From: Actinomycetota bacterium
GTDB taxonomy: Bacteria > Actinomycetota > Thermoleophilia > Gaiellales > Gaiellaceae
Direction of reading: 5' to 3'
Assembly (NCBI GenBank): GCA_005884575.1
Contig: VAWW01000013.1
Span: forward strand, 62,001 to 126,000
DNA: 64,000 nucleotides
Below are positions 51,642 to 60,473 of this stretch, piece after piece. The position numbers and the translations under genes are program-made. The stretch's first letter is position 1. Every line of letters begins with the position of its first letter. The notes under the pieces are model-generated. The model made no database searches. It had not been told where the DNA came from and saw only the letters and a program-made list of their open reading frames with translations.

Positions 51642-52916
51642 GTGAAGAAGACATTGGCCGTCGCAACGCTGCTCGCCGTCGTCGCATCCGCGGCCGGTGT
51701 CGCCGCCGCGAACGTCTCGACGGGCTCCAAGCTGCGGAACTGCAAGTTCCAGCTGCGGATCGGGGACGTCCTGCCGTTCACAGGCGGCCTCGCCGCCTAC
51801 GGAGGCAACCTCGACCGGGCCGTGAAGCTCGCGGTCGACATGCAGAACGCGTCGCTGAAGCGGCTGAAGCTGAACAAGAAGATGTCCGTGAGGCTCGTGG
51901 CGTCCGAGGACGGCCAGACGCAGGCCTCCGCGTCGGTCGAGGCCGCGACGAAGCTCGTCAAGGCCGACAAGGTCAACGTCGTGATCGGCGAAATGGCGTC
52001 GAGCGCGACGATCGCGATGGCACAGTCGGTGACGATTCCGAACCGGGTCGTCGACATCTCGCCCACCTCCAGCGCCCCGCAGCTGACGGACATCGCCGAC
52101 AACGGCTACCTGTGGCGCGTCTACCCATCGGACTACCTGCAGGGCAAGGTGCTCGCCCAGGCCGCCGTCGACGCATTCGGCAAGGGGAAGACCGTCAACG
52201 TCGGCGCCCGCAACGACGCCTTCGGCACGGCCCTCGAGCAGCTCTTCGTCGAGCAGTACACGAAGCTCGGCGGGAAGATCGGCAAGGACATCAAGTGGAA
52301 CGTCGACCAGACGAACTACGACAGCGAGGCCGGTCAGCTCGTGAGCGGCAACCCGGACGGCTTCGTCATCATCGACTTCCCGGAGACCTTCCAGAAGTTC
52401 GTGCCGTCGCTCGTGCGTTCGGGGAAGTGGAAGGCGTCGGAAACCTTGATGACCGAGGCGCTGCGGAACGCCGACGAGCTGAAGAAGATCGGCGCGCCCG
52501 CGGACGGCTTGCGCGGGACCGCGGCGACGTCGGAAGGCGCGCCGGCCCGCGCCGTCTTCGACGCGCTGTGGAAGGCGAAGGTGACCGGCGCGAAGCCGTA
52601 CACCGGCTTCGAGGGCACCGCGTTCGACGCGGCCAACCTCGCGTTCCTCGCGGCGGTGAAGGCCTGCTCGGCGAGCTCCCCGAAGCTGAAGAACCAGCTG
52701 ATCGCAGTGTCCGGCCCGCCCGGCACGAAGGTCACGTACCAGCAGATGGACAAGGCGATCAAGCTCCTGCTCTCGGGCAAGGACGTCAACTACGAAGGCG
52801 CCTGGGGCCCGATCGACTGGGATGTCGCCGGCGATCCCGGCTCGGCGGTCTACGAGATCTGGAGGTACTCGGGCGGCTCGATCGCCACGGAGAAGACGAT
52901 CACCTTCGGCCCGTAG
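51642..52916 (+). CDS. Branched-chain amino acid-type ABC substrate-binding protein (LivJ-like)
   Basis: A 424-residue binding protein of the Peripla_BP_6/Liv class. GTG at 51642 has AAGGAGG upstream and gives MKKTLAVATLLAVVASAAGVAAAN, a Sec signal without lipobox Cys. Mature features: LRIGDVLPFTGGLAAYGGNLDRAVKLAVDMQNA, VNVVIGEMASSATIAMAQ, VVDISPTSSAPQLTDIADNGYLWRVYPSDYLQGKVLAQ and FEGTAFDAANLAFLAAVKAC. The ligand is an amino acid or related amide. The matching permeases and ATPases are on the opposite strand at 53921-57166, separated by two small genes. Confidence 0.92.
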   Translation: MKKTLAVATLLAVVASAAGVAAANVSTGSKLRNCKFQLRIGDVLPFTGGLAAYGGNLDRAVKLAVDMQNASLKRLKLNKKMSVRLVASEDGQTQASASVEAATKLVKADKVNVVIGEMASSATIAMAQSVTIPNRVVDISPTSSAPQLTDIADNGYLWRVYPSDYLQGKVLAQAAVDAFGKGKTVNVGARNDAFGTALEQLFVEQYTKLGGKIGKDIKWNVDQTNYDSEAGQLVSGNPDGFVIIDFPETFQKFVPSLVRSGKWKASETLMTEALRNADELKKIGAPADGLRGTAATSEGAPARAVFDALWKAKVTGAKPYTGFEGTAFDAANLAFLAAVKACSASSPKLKNQLIAVSGPPGTKVTYQQMDKAIKLLLSGKDVNYEGAWGPIDWDVAGDPGSAVYEIWRYSGGSIATEKTITFGP

Positions 52917-53296
52917 TGGAACGGGTGCGGGATAGCGGCGGCTTCGGCGAAGCCGCCGCCTACTCCCGTGCCGTTCGGTACGGCGAGCACGTCGCGGTCA
53001 GCGCGACCGCGGCGCTCGAGGGCGGGAAGATCCTCTACCGCGGGGACGCCTACCGGCAGACGCGCGAGGCGATCCGGAAGGCGATCGCGGCCGCGGCCGA
53101 ACTGGGCGCCCGCGCCGAAGGCGTCGTCCGCACGCGGATCCTGCTGGCGCCCGGTTGCGACTGGCGCGAGGCGGTGCGGGCGCACGCGGAAGTCTTCGCC
53201 GGGATCGACCCCGCCAACTCGACGTACTTCGTCGGCGCGCTGATTCCGGAAGGCGCGCTCGTCGAGGTCGAGCTGGAGGCTGTCGTCGATGGCTGA
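52916..53296 (+). CDS. RidA/YjgF-family protein lacking the catalytic Arg
   Basis: A 126-residue protein of the RidA fold: YSRAVRYGEHVAVSATAALEGGKILYRGDAYRQTREAIRKAIAAAAELGARAEGVVRTRILLA... and PANSTYFVGALIPEGALVEVELEAVV. Archetypal RidA enzymes hydrolyse reactive imines and have an Arg where this protein has Asn (PAN-S-T instead of PAR-S), so the classical deaminase activity is doubtful. GTG at 52916 shares one base with the TAG of the LivJ-like gene. The next gene overlaps its end by 8 bp. Co-location with a DadA-like oxidase suggests handling of imine products or ligand sensing. Confidence 0.85.
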   Translation: MERVRDSGGFGEAAAYSRAVRYGEHVAVSATAALEGGKILYRGDAYRQTREAIRKAIAAAAELGARAEGVVRTRILLAPGCDWREAVRAHAEVFAGIDPANSTYFVGALIPEGALVEVELEAVVDG

Positions 53297-53924
53297 CTGG
53301 GTCACCATCTCGGCGCTCGCGACGGCCGGCGGGACGCTCGTGCTCGCGGGCGCAACCTTCGCGTCGGTGCGGTCTGCAAACCGGGCGGCGCGGGTTGCCG
53401 AGCAGTCGCTGCTCGCGGCGATGCGGCCGTTGCTCCTGCCGACGCACGTCTCCGATCCGCCCGAGAAGATCGGCTTCGTCGACGGGAAGTGGGTGCGCGC
53501 TCCGGGGGGTGGTGGGATCGCGGAGGTCGGGGACGCCGCGATCTACCTCGCGATCCCGTTGCGCAACGTCGGCACGGGGATCGCCGTCCTGCACGGCTGG
53601 CACTTCTTACCGGGGTTTCCGCTCGGCGACGACAACAGGCCCCCGCCGCTCGAGGCGTTCCAGCGCCTCACCCGGGACCTGTACGTCCCCGCCGGCGACA
53701 CCGGCTTCTGGCAGGGGGCCTTTCGCAATCCGGATGCCGACGAGTTCCGCGAGGCCGCGCGCGCGATCGAGGCGAACGAGGACCTGACGGTCGACGTTCT
53801 CTACGGCGACCACGAGGGCGGGCAGCGCGTGATCAGCCGGATCGTGCTCCGGCCCCGCGAGGACGGCACGAGGATCGCCTCGGCCGCGCGCCACTGGAAC
53901 GTCGACCGGCCCGATCCGCGCTAG
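53289..53924 (+). CDS. Uncharacterised membrane-anchored protein
   Basis: A 211-residue protein with one N-terminal membrane helix (WVTISALATAGGTLVLAGATFASV), a short helical linker (RSANRAARVAEQSLLAAMRPLLLP) and a soluble beta-rich domain (AIYLAIPLRNVGTGIAVLHGWHF, DLTVDVLYGDHEGGQRVISRIVL). This 'helix plus RxxRxAEQ plus beta domain' layout is common among actinobacterial hypothetical proteins. No catalytic motif is evident. It overlaps the RidA-like gene by 8 bp and shares a CTAG stop with the convergent LivF-type gene. Confidence 0.75.
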   Translation: MADWVTISALATAGGTLVLAGATFASVRSANRAARVAEQSLLAAMRPLLLPTHVSDPPEKIGFVDGKWVRAPGGGGIAEVGDAAIYLAIPLRNVGTGIAVLHGWHFLPGFPLGDDNRPPPLEAFQRLTRDLYVPAGDTGFWQGAFRNPDADEFREAARAIEANEDLTVDVLYGDHEGGQRVISRIVLRPREDGTRIASAARHWNVDRPDPR

Positions 53925-54631
53925 CGGCGCGCGCCGAGGTAGAGCTCGGCGACCTTCGGGTCGGCGAGCAGCGCGCGGCCCTCGCCTTCGTAGGCGTTGC
54001 GTCCCATGTCGAGGACGTAGCCGCGGTCCGCTAGGGCGAGGGCGCGCCGCGCGTTCTGCTCGACCATCACGATCGCGATCCCGTCGGAGTTGACCTCCTG
54101 CAGCTTGTCGAAGACGAGCTGCACTGCTTGCGGTGAGAGCCCCGCGGACGGCTCGTCGAGCAGCAGCGTCCGCGGCCGCGTCGCGAGTGCGCGCGCGACC
54201 GCGAGGAGCTTTCGCTGTCCACCGCTCAGGGTGCCGGCACGCTGCCGGCGCCGCTCGGCAAGAGCCGGGAAGCGCTCGTACAGGTCGTCAACCGCGCTCC
54301 GCCGGGACGCGCGCGGCAGCGACGACGCGCCGATCAGGAGGTTCTCGGCGATCGAGAGGCTCGGGAAGACGTTTCCGAGCTGCGGCACGTAGTTGAGTCC
54401 GAGCCGCGTGAGTGCGTCCGGCGCCGTGCCGGTGACCTCCTCGCCCTCGTAGCGAACCGCGCCGCTTCGCGCGCCGAGCAACCCGTAGACGACCTTCAGC
54501 AGCGTCGATTTCCCCGCGCCGTTCGGGCCGATGATCGCGACGAGCTCGCCGGGTTCCGCACGCAGCGAGACTCCGCGGAGAACGAGTGCCTCCCCGTAGC
54601 CGGCCTGGAGATCCTCGACCTCGAGACTCAT
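53921..54631 (-). CDS. Branched-chain amino acid-type ABC ATPase, LivF type
   Basis: A 236-residue ATPase. MSLEVEDLQAGYGEALVLRGVSLR leads to Walker A GPNGAGKSTLLKVVYGLL, Q-loop region LNYVPQLGNVFPSLSI, signature LSGGQRKLLAVARAL, Walker B TLLLDEPSAGLSP, switch VEQNARRAL. LivF pairs with LivG to drive the LivHM channel. ATG at 54631 overlaps the LivG-type stop (ATGA). It is the last gene of the livHMGF-type operon. Confidence 0.93.
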   Translation of the reverse strand: MSLEVEDLQAGYGEALVLRGVSLRAEPGELVAIIGPNGAGKSTLLKVVYGLLGARSGAVRYEGEEVTGTAPDALTRLGLNYVPQLGNVFPSLSIAENLLIGASSLPRASRRSAVDDLYERFPALAERRRQRAGTLSGGQRKLLAVARALATRPRTLLLDEPSAGLSPQAVQLVFDKLQEVNSDGIAIVMVEQNARRALALADRGYVLDMGRNAYEGEGRALLADPKVAELYLGARR

Positions 54632-55326
54632 ACGGGCGCCGAGGTGCCCAGGTAGGCGTCGACCACGCGCTCGTCGGCGCGAATCTCCGCGGGCGTTCCG
54701 CTCGCGATCACGCGCCCTTCGCTCATCACGACGACGCGGTCGCTCGCCTCCATCACGACGTCCATGTCGTGCTCGACGAACAGGAACGTCGTGCCCGCGT
54801 CGCGTCGCAGCTGCAGCACGTGCTCGACGAGCTGCCGCCCGAGCGCGGGATTGACCCCGGCCATCGGCTCGTCGAGCAACACGAGCCGCGGCTCGGCCAT
54901 CAGCACCCGTGCAAAGTCGAGCAGCTTGCGCTGGCCGCCGGAGAGGACGCCCGCGTAGTCGGCAGCGTGCGACTCGAGCCGGACCAGCGCGAGCAACTCC
55001 CGCGCGCGTTCCGGCCGCTGCGCTGCGAGCAGCATGTTGTCGAGGACCGAGAGGCGCGCCAGCGTCCGCGGCATCTGGAAGGTGCGGACGAGCCCGCCGC
55101 GCGCGATGCGGTGCGCGGGCGAGCGGTCGATGCGCTTCCCCTCGAACCGCACCGTCCCGTGCTCGGCGCGGAGAAATCCGGAGACGACGTTGAAGAGCGT
55201 CGACTTCCCCGCGCCGTTCGGCCCGATCAGTGCGGTGATCGATCCCTCCTCGACGTCGAGCGACGCGCCGTCGACCGCGCGCACGCCGCCGAAGCGACGG
55301 ACGACGTCACGCACCTCGAGGATCAC
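54628..55326 (-). CDS. Branched-chain amino acid-type ABC ATPase, LivG type
   Basis: A 232-residue ATPase, slightly shorter than E. coli LivG. From GTG 55326: MILEVRDVVRRFGGVRAVDGASLDV, Walker A GPNGAGKSTLFNVVSGFL, Q-loop LVRTFQMPRTLARLSVLDN, signature LSGGQRKLLDFARVL, Walker B LVLLDEPMAGVNP, switch VEHDMDVVM. The usual insertion after the Q-loop is short here. GTGA overlap with the LivM-type gene. Confidence 0.93.
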   Translation of the reverse strand: MILEVRDVVRRFGGVRAVDGASLDVEEGSITALIGPNGAGKSTLFNVVSGFLRAEHGTVRFEGKRIDRSPAHRIARGGLVRTFQMPRTLARLSVLDNMLLAAQRPERARELLALVRLESHAADYAGVLSGGQRKLLDFARVLMAEPRLVLLDEPMAGVNPALGRQLVEHVLQLRRDAGTTFLFVEHDMDVVMEASDRVVVMSEGRVIASGTPAEIRADERVVDAYLGTSAPV

Positions 55327-56285
55327 TCGAGCACCATCTCCTCGCGCTTGCCGAGGATTCCCTGAGGGCGGAAGAGCATCAGCCCGACGATCACCGCGCC
55401 GATGACCATCAGCCGCAGGTACGCGCGCTCGGTCCCCGAGAGGAGCGAGAACGGCGCGAAGTCGAAGAAGCGCGTCCCGGCGAAGAGGACGCCGAAGACG
55501 AGCGCGCCGACAGGCACCGTCCACGCGCGGCCGAGCCCGCCGAGGATGACGATCATCCACGCGAAGAACGTCAGCAGCGGCGCGAAGTCGTCCGGGCTGA
55601 AGAAGCTGAACTGCCACGCGTAGAAGAGACCGGCGATCGCGCCGAGCGCGGCGCCGAGCGCGAGCGCCTGCAGCTTGTACGCGAAGACGTTCCGGCCCAG
55701 GGATGCGGCGGCCTCCTCGTCCTCGCGGATGGCCTTCAGCACGCGACCCCACGGCGTCCGCATCGCCGCCCAGACCGCGGCGACGGCGGCGAGCGCGACC
55801 GCCCAGACGAGGATCAGCATCGCGCCGTCCGAGCCGACGTGGAGCGCGTCCTGGACGTGACCGAGAAAGCTCTTCCACGCGCCGTCGTACTGGGCCGCGA
55901 CGCCGACGCCGGCGAGGTTGATCGTCCCCTGCGAACCGCCCGTCAGCCTGTCCTCGTTCGTCGCGACGTAGCGGAGGATCTCGCTGAACGCGATCGTCAC
56001 GATCGCGAAGTAGTCGGCGCGCAGCCGGAGCGTCGGCAGGCCGAGGAGCAGCGCCGCGAGCAGCGCGAGCGCGACGCCGCAGCCCGCCGCGAGCCACATG
56101 TTCCAGTGCTCCTTCACGACGAGGATCGCCATGCCGTACGCGCCGATCCCCATGAACGCGACGTGCCCGAAGTTCAACAGGCCGGCGAACCCGAACTGCA
56201 CCTGCACGCCGAGCGCAAACAGCGTGTAGATCCCCGCGACGATGCCGACGAACGACCAGAAGCCGAACGAGAGGATGGTGCTCAT
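55323..56285 (-). CDS. Branched-chain amino acid-type ABC permease, LivM type
   Basis: A 320-residue permease with eight or nine hydrophobic segments. ATG at 56285 gives MSTILSFGFWSFVGIVAGIYTLFALGVQVQFGFAGLLNFGHVAFMGIGAYG, where GLLNFGHVAFMGIGAYG is the LivM signature. The cytoplasmic coupling region is TPWGRVLKAIREDEEAAASLGRNVFAYKLQALALGA. It ends LFRPQGILGKREEMVLE. ATGA overlap with the LivH-type gene. An upstream extension of the frame runs through livH and is rejected. Confidence 0.93.
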   Translation of the reverse strand: MSTILSFGFWSFVGIVAGIYTLFALGVQVQFGFAGLLNFGHVAFMGIGAYGMAILVVKEHWNMWLAAGCGVALALLAALLLGLPTLRLRADYFAIVTIAFSEILRYVATNEDRLTGGSQGTINLAGVGVAAQYDGAWKSFLGHVQDALHVGSDGAMLILVWAVALAAVAAVWAAMRTPWGRVLKAIREDEEAAASLGRNVFAYKLQALALGAALGAIAGLFYAWQFSFFSPDDFAPLLTFFAWMIVILGGLGRAWTVPVGALVFGVLFAGTRFFDFAPFSLLSGTERAYLRLMVIGAVIVGLMLFRPQGILGKREEMVLE

Positions 56286-57166
56286 ACGACGCGCGCCCTC
56301 CCGAACAGGCCCTGCGGCCGGAGCAACAGGACGAGCACGAGCGCTGCGAACGCGACGACCGGCTTGTACGTGGGATTGACGCCGCCGGCGAGCGATTCCC
56401 ACGTCGAGAGCTCCATCGCGATCCCGAGCGCGAGCCCGCCGACGAGCGCGCCGTACGCGCTGCCGATCCCGCCGAGCACGACGGCCGCGAAGATCGGCAG
56501 CAGGATCGTGAAACCGAGGTTCGGGTCGAACGCGGTCTGCACGAGCCCGGCGAGCACGCCCGCGAGCCCGGCGAGCAGCCCGGAGAGGATCCACGTGAAG
56601 AGGATCACGCGGTTCGTCCGCACGCCCGCGACCGCGGCGAGCGGCAGGTCGTCGGCGACCGCGCGCATCATCCGGCCGACGTCGGTGCGAGCGATCAGCA
56701 GCCCGACGAGCACGATCCCCACCGCGGCGACGACGATCGCGATTCCCTGCGCGCCCGAGAGCCGCACGCTGCCGAGCACGTAGACCTTGTACGGGTCGAC
56801 CTTGTACGTGCGCTGCTGCGGGCCGGCGACCCAGTAGATCGTGTTGCGCAACACGAGCGCGAGCCCGACGGACGCTAGGAAGAGGCTCATGAACCCGGCA
56901 CTGCGTGCTCGAAGTGGCCGCCACAACGCAAACTCGAGCACCACGGAAAGCAGCGCAGTCGCGACCATCGCGAGCACCGCGGCGACGACGATCGGCAGGC
57001 CGAGCGTCACGTTGAACAGGACGCCCGTGAACGCGCCGTACGTCAGGTAGTCGCCGTACGCGAAGTTCACGAGGCGGAGGATCCCGTAGACGATCGAGAT
57101 CCCGACGGCCGCGAGCGCGATGACGGATCCGGTGACGAGCCCGTTCGCGAGCAGCTGGAGGAACAT
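56282..57166 (-). CDS. Branched-chain amino acid-type ABC permease, LivH type
   Basis: A 294-residue permease: MFLQLLANGLVTGSVIALAAVGISIVYGILRLVNFAYGDYLTYGAF is the LivH opening with the conserved NFAxGD. The coupling loop is TDVGRMMRAVADDLPLAAVAGVRTNRVI, and later GGIGSAYGALVGGLALGI is also typical. The C terminus is LRPQGLFGRARVV. It is the first gene of the liv-type operon, and its ATG lies only 25 bp from the start of the divergent DadA-like oxidoreductase. Confidence 0.93.
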   Translation of the reverse strand: MFLQLLANGLVTGSVIALAAVGISIVYGILRLVNFAYGDYLTYGAFTGVLFNVTLGLPIVVAAVLAMVATALLSVVLEFALWRPLRARSAGFMSLFLASVGLALVLRNTIYWVAGPQQRTYKVDPYKVYVLGSVRLSGAQGIAIVVAAVGIVLVGLLIARTDVGRMMRAVADDLPLAAVAGVRTNRVILFTWILSGLLAGLAGVLAGLVQTAFDPNLGFTILLPIFAAVVLGGIGSAYGALVGGLALGIAMELSTWESLAGGVNPTYKPVVAFAALVLVLLLRPQGLFGRARVV

Positions 57167-57191
57167 GCGCGGAGACTAGACTCGCCGCGCG

Positions 57192-58253
57192 ATGAGACGG
57201 GTCGAGGTCGCAGTCGTCGGCGCGGGCGTGACGGGGCTCTCCGTCGCGTACTTTCTGCGCGAGCTCGGCGTCGAGGCGCTCGTCGTCGAGCGGACGGGGA
57301 TCGCCGCCGAGGCCTCGGGCGTCCAGCCGGGCGGCGTTCGCCAGCAGTGGGGCACCCGGGTCAACTGCGTGCTGGCGCGCGAGTCGGTCGCGTTCTACCG
57401 CGACTTCGAGAGCGCTGCGCGGTTCGATCCGTGCGGCTACCTGTTCGTCGCGCACAGCGAGGAGCTGCTGGACGAGCTGCGCGGGAACGTCGTGCTGCAG
57501 AACGAGGTTGGCGTCCCCAGCCGGCTAGTGTCGCCGGCGGAGGCGACGGAGCTCGTGCCCGGACTCGACGTCGAGGGTGTCGCCGGCGGCGCGTGGTGCG
57601 CCGAGGACGGCTACTTCGACCGGCCGCAGACGGTCGTGGAGGCGTTCGGCGCCGGCACGGAGATCGAGATGGCGGAGGTGCGGCGGCTCGAGCGCGACGG
57701 CGCCGGGTGGCGGCTCGACGACCTCATCGCCGCCGACGCGGTCGTCGTCGCCGCCGGAGTCGATACAACGCGCCTCGTCCCGGGCGTGCCGATCGAGCCG
57801 GAGGCGCGGCACCTGTTCCTCAGCGAGCCGATCCGCGCGCGGCTGCTCGAGCCGCTCGTCGTTGCGGTGGAGCGCCGCTTCGCGGCGAAGCAGCTTGCGA
57901 ACGGGCGCGTTCTGGCGAGCGAGCTCGCCGCGGAGGGCGAGCGAGACGACTGGCGCCGCCACATCGGCGCGGCGATCCACGAGCTGCTGCCGATCCTCTC
58001 TTTCGTCTCGTTCCCCGTGCTCGTGAGCGGCCTCTACGACGTGACGCCGGACCACCAGCCGCTGATCGGCGAGGTCGAGGACAACCTCTGGCTCGCCGCC
58101 GGCTTCAGCGGCCACGGCTTCATGCTCGCGCCGGCGGTCGGCCGCCGCCTCGCAGGCGCGGTCGCAGGCTCACCGGTCGACGATCTGCTGGACGCGTTCG
58201 CGCCGGACCGCTTCGCGCACGGCGCGGTCGAGCCGGAGCGCCGCCTCGTCTAA
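57192..58253 (+). CDS. FAD-dependent oxidoreductase, DadA/SoxB-like (DAO family)
   Basis: A 353-residue flavoprotein of the D-amino acid oxidase/sarcosine oxidase family. The FAD fingerprint is VAVVGAGVTGLSVAYFLRELGVEALVVER (about 6-34), ending in the ribose-binding Glu; then AASGVQPGGVRQQW, CAEDGYFDRPQTVVEAF, ADAVVVAAGVDTTRLVP and the C-terminal TPDHQPLIGEV...LWLAAGFSGHGFMLAPAVGRRLA. It oxidises a secondary amine or amino acid to the imine. It is divergent from the liv operon with a 25-bp spacer, so the amino acid imported by that system is the likely substrate, and the RidA-like protein may deal with its imine. Confidence 0.9.
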   Translation: MRRVEVAVVGAGVTGLSVAYFLRELGVEALVVERTGIAAEASGVQPGGVRQQWGTRVNCVLARESVAFYRDFESAARFDPCGYLFVAHSEELLDELRGNVVLQNEVGVPSRLVSPAEATELVPGLDVEGVAGGAWCAEDGYFDRPQTVVEAFGAGTEIEMAEVRRLERDGAGWRLDDLIAADAVVVAAGVDTTRLVPGVPIEPEARHLFLSEPIRARLLEPLVVAVERRFAAKQLANGRVLASELAAEGERDDWRRHIGAAIHELLPILSFVSFPVLVSGLYDVTPDHQPLIGEVEDNLWLAAGFSGHGFMLAPAVGRRLAGAVAGSPVDDLLDAFAPDRFAHGAVEPERRLV

Positions 58254-58282
58254 CCCTTGGGGACGGGTCCGTTTGGGACAAC

Positions 58283-58870
58283 TCAGCGGCCGTTCGTCGA
58301 GAAGTGCTGGTAGTCGAGCGCGCCCGACCAACGGCCGCCCCAGCCCCAGCCGAGCGCGTCGAACGCGCGCACGAGCGCGCCGCCGGCGACCGCCATCCCT
58401 GGGCGAGCGCTGCCGCGGTCGACGAACTTCGCGCCGGCAGGCGGACTCACGTAGCTGCCCTGGATGTACGGGTTCTCGACCGGGTTGACGTCGATCGCCT
58501 TCCCGTACGCGTGCATCGACCAGTGCTTCGGCCCCGGCGCCGACGCGAAGCGGCAGTTGAACGCCGACGTGTTGTCGGCTGCCATCGACCGCCGGTCACT
58601 GCCGCCGTACGTATCAATCGTCTCCATCCGCCGGATCGGGAAGCGCGCCGCGTACAGCCGCGAGAACACGGTCTGGACCTGCGGGACGACGGCGCGGTTG
58701 ACGACGAGCGCACCGTCGTGCGTGCGGCCGTCGAAGCCCCAGTAGCGAAGCTGCACGAGCCTGAGCTCCGCCGGCGGGACGGGGCAGCCCCGGTGATACG
58801 AGGCGCCGAGATCCGCCGCGGTGACCGGCGAGACCGCGAGCGCCGCGGCCGCGGCGAGTGGCGCGAGCAT
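58283..58870 (-). CDS. M15-family D-Ala-D-Ala carboxypeptidase-like protein, secreted
   Basis: A 195-residue protein with a signal peptide (MLAPLAAAAALAVSPVTAADLG) and an M15 (VanY/M15C-type) zinc peptidase domain. Metal and catalytic motifs: SMAADNTSAFNCRFASAPG, HWSMHAYGKAIDVNPVENPYI (His and Asp ligands, about 121-141) and DYQHFS (last His ligand) near the C terminus. It would trim D-Ala from peptidoglycan stems outside the membrane. It is divergent from an L,D-transpeptidase gene with 20 bp between starts, and the two probably act on the same wall peptides. Confidence 0.87.
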   Translation of the reverse strand: MLAPLAAAAALAVSPVTAADLGASYHRGCPVPPAELRLVQLRYWGFDGRTHDGALVVNRAVVPQVQTVFSRLYAARFPIRRMETIDTYGGSDRRSMAADNTSAFNCRFASAPGPKHWSMHAYGKAIDVNPVENPYIQGSYVSPPAGAKFVDRGSARPGMAVAGGALVRAFDALGWGWGGRWSGALDYQHFSTNGR

Positions 58871-58890
58871 GCCCGTAGTCTGCACTTCCG

Positions 58891-59466
58891 GTGCTCGCAC
58901 TTCTCGCCGCAGCCGTTGCCTGCACGCAGCTGATCGTCGTCGATGCGCCGAGCCGGGCGTCCACGCACGCGACGCTCAGCCTGCAGGCATGCGGCAAGTC
59001 CGCCGGCGGCCCGTGGCCGGCGCGCGTCGGTCGCAACGGCCTCTCCGCGGCGCACCGGGAAGGCGACGGGACGACGCCCCTCGGCACGTTCCGGATCGGC
59101 CCGGTCGTCTACGGCGTCGCACCGGACCCGGGCGTCCGGCTCGCGTACCACCGCCTCGTCTGCGGCGACTGGTGGGACGGCGACCCGGCGTCGCCCACCT
59201 ACAACCGGTTCCGCCACCTGCGCTGTGGCACGCGGCTCGGCGGCAACAGCGAGGCGCTCTGGACGATCCGGCCGGCGTACACGCACTTCGCCGTCATCCG
59301 CTACAACGACGCCCCGACCGTGCCCGGCCGCGGCTCGGCGATCTTCCTCCACGCGGACACCGGCCGCGCGACGAACGGTTGCGTCAGCGTCGCGCTCCGG
59401 CAGCTCGTGACGATCCTCCGCGAGCTCGGCCCCGACGCGCGGATCGCGATCCGGATCCGCCCGTAG
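58891..59466 (+). CDS. L,D-transpeptidase (YkuD-like) family protein
   Basis: A 191-residue protein with a short hydrophobic N terminus ([20 protein letters not shown]). The catalytic motif is [22 protein letters not shown], i.e. His-x-n-Gly-Cys, with Cys as nucleophile at about residue 172. Upstream [17 protein letters not shown] is the family's beta-strand signature. Such enzymes make 3-3 cross-links in peptidoglycan using tetrapeptide donors, and the divergent M15 carboxypeptidase could supply those. GTG start with no ribosome site, so the message may be leaderless. Confidence 0.88.
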   Translation: MLALLAAAVACTQLIVVDAPSRASTHATLSLQACGKSAGGPWPARVGRNGLSAAHREGDGTTPLGTFRIGPVVYGVAPDPGVRLAYHRLVCGDWWDGDPASPTYNRFRHLRCGTRLGGNSEALWTIRPAYTHFAVIRYNDAPTVPGRGSAIFLHADTGRATNGCVSVALRQLVTILRELGPDARIAIRIRP

Positions 59467-59525
59467 ACCGTACCGCCGGAGGGGCGTATGGTCGCCCGAA
59501 AGACTCCGCACAAGGAGGCGGTCGG

Positions 59526-60473
59526 ATGTATCCCGCCAGCTTCGAGTACTTCGCGCCCGAGACGATCGACGAGGCGCTGACGATCCTCGAGCGCTTCGGC
59601 GACGAGGGGAAGGTTCTCGCCGGCGGCCAGAGCCTGATCCCGCTGATGAAGCTCCGCTTCGCGGCGCCGCGGGCGGTTGTCGACATCAACCGGATCGCCG
59701 GGCTCGACGGGCTGGGCGAGGACGACGGGCGGTTGCGCATCGGCGCACTCGTCCGGCACAAGGCATGCGAGCGGTCAGCGCTGCTGCACGGCCGCTGGGG
59801 CACGCTCGGCGACGCCGCGCCGCAGATCTCCGATCCGCTCGTGCGGAATCTCGGGACGGTCGCGGGCTCACTCGCCCACGCCGACCCGCAGGGCGACTGG
59901 GGCTCCGCGATGCTGGCGATGCGCGCCGAGGTCGTGGCGCGCGGCTCGGGCGGCGCGCGCACGATCTCGATCGACGATTTCCTGCAGGGCCCGTTCACGA
60001 CGGCGCTCCGGCCGGGAGAGATCGTGACCGAGGTCCGGGTCCCCGACCCAGGTCCACGCTCGGGCGGCACCTACCTGAAGCTCGAGCGCAAGGTCGGAGA
60101 CTTCGCGACCGTCGGCGTCGCCGTCCACCTCACGCTCGCGAACGGGACGGTCGGACGCGCGGGAATCGCCCTGACCGGCGTCGGGCCGATCAACACGCGC
60201 GCGACGGCAGCAGAGGAAGCGCTCGCCGGCCGGACGCTCGACGACGAGGCGATCGCGGAGGCGGCGCGACTCGCAGCCGAGGCCGCCGAGCCGCTCGCCG
60301 ACGTCCGCGGCAGCGTCGAGTACAAGCGGAACGCGATTCGCGTGCTCACCGAGCGTGGCCTCCGTCACGCGGCGGAGTCGGCCCGCGAAGAGCCGCGCGA
60401 CGGCGACGAGCAATTCGCAGGTCACGAGACGGTGGAGGGCGTCATGGACGAGATCGAGGAGAAGGACCAGTGA
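59526..60473 (+). CDS. coxM: Aerobic CO dehydrogenase, FAD-binding medium subunit
   Basis: A 315-residue subunit, [21 protein letters not shown], with FAD motifs [17 protein letters not shown] (about 36-52) and [15 protein letters not shown] (about 112-126), as in CoxM and other molybdenum hydroxylase flavin subunits. It passes electrons from the iron-sulfur subunit to the respiratory chain. ATG at 59526 is preceded by AAGGAGG. It is the first gene of a coxMSL set with GTGA overlap to coxS. The C-terminal 25 residues are very acidic. Confidence 0.93.
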   Translation: MYPASFEYFAPETIDEALTILERFGDEGKVLAGGQSLIPLMKLRFAAPRAVVDINRIAGLDGLGEDDGRLRIGALVRHKACERSALLHGRWGTLGDAAPQISDPLVRNLGTVAGSLAHADPQGDWGSAMLAMRAEVVARGSGGARTISIDDFLQGPFTTALRPGEIVTEVRVPDPGPRSGGTYLKLERKVGDFATVGVAVHLTLANGTVGRAGIALTGVGPINTRATAAEEALAGRTLDDEAIAEAARLAAEAAEPLADVRGSVEYKRNAIRVLTERGLRHAAESAREEPRDGDEQFAGHETVEGVMDEIEEKDQ

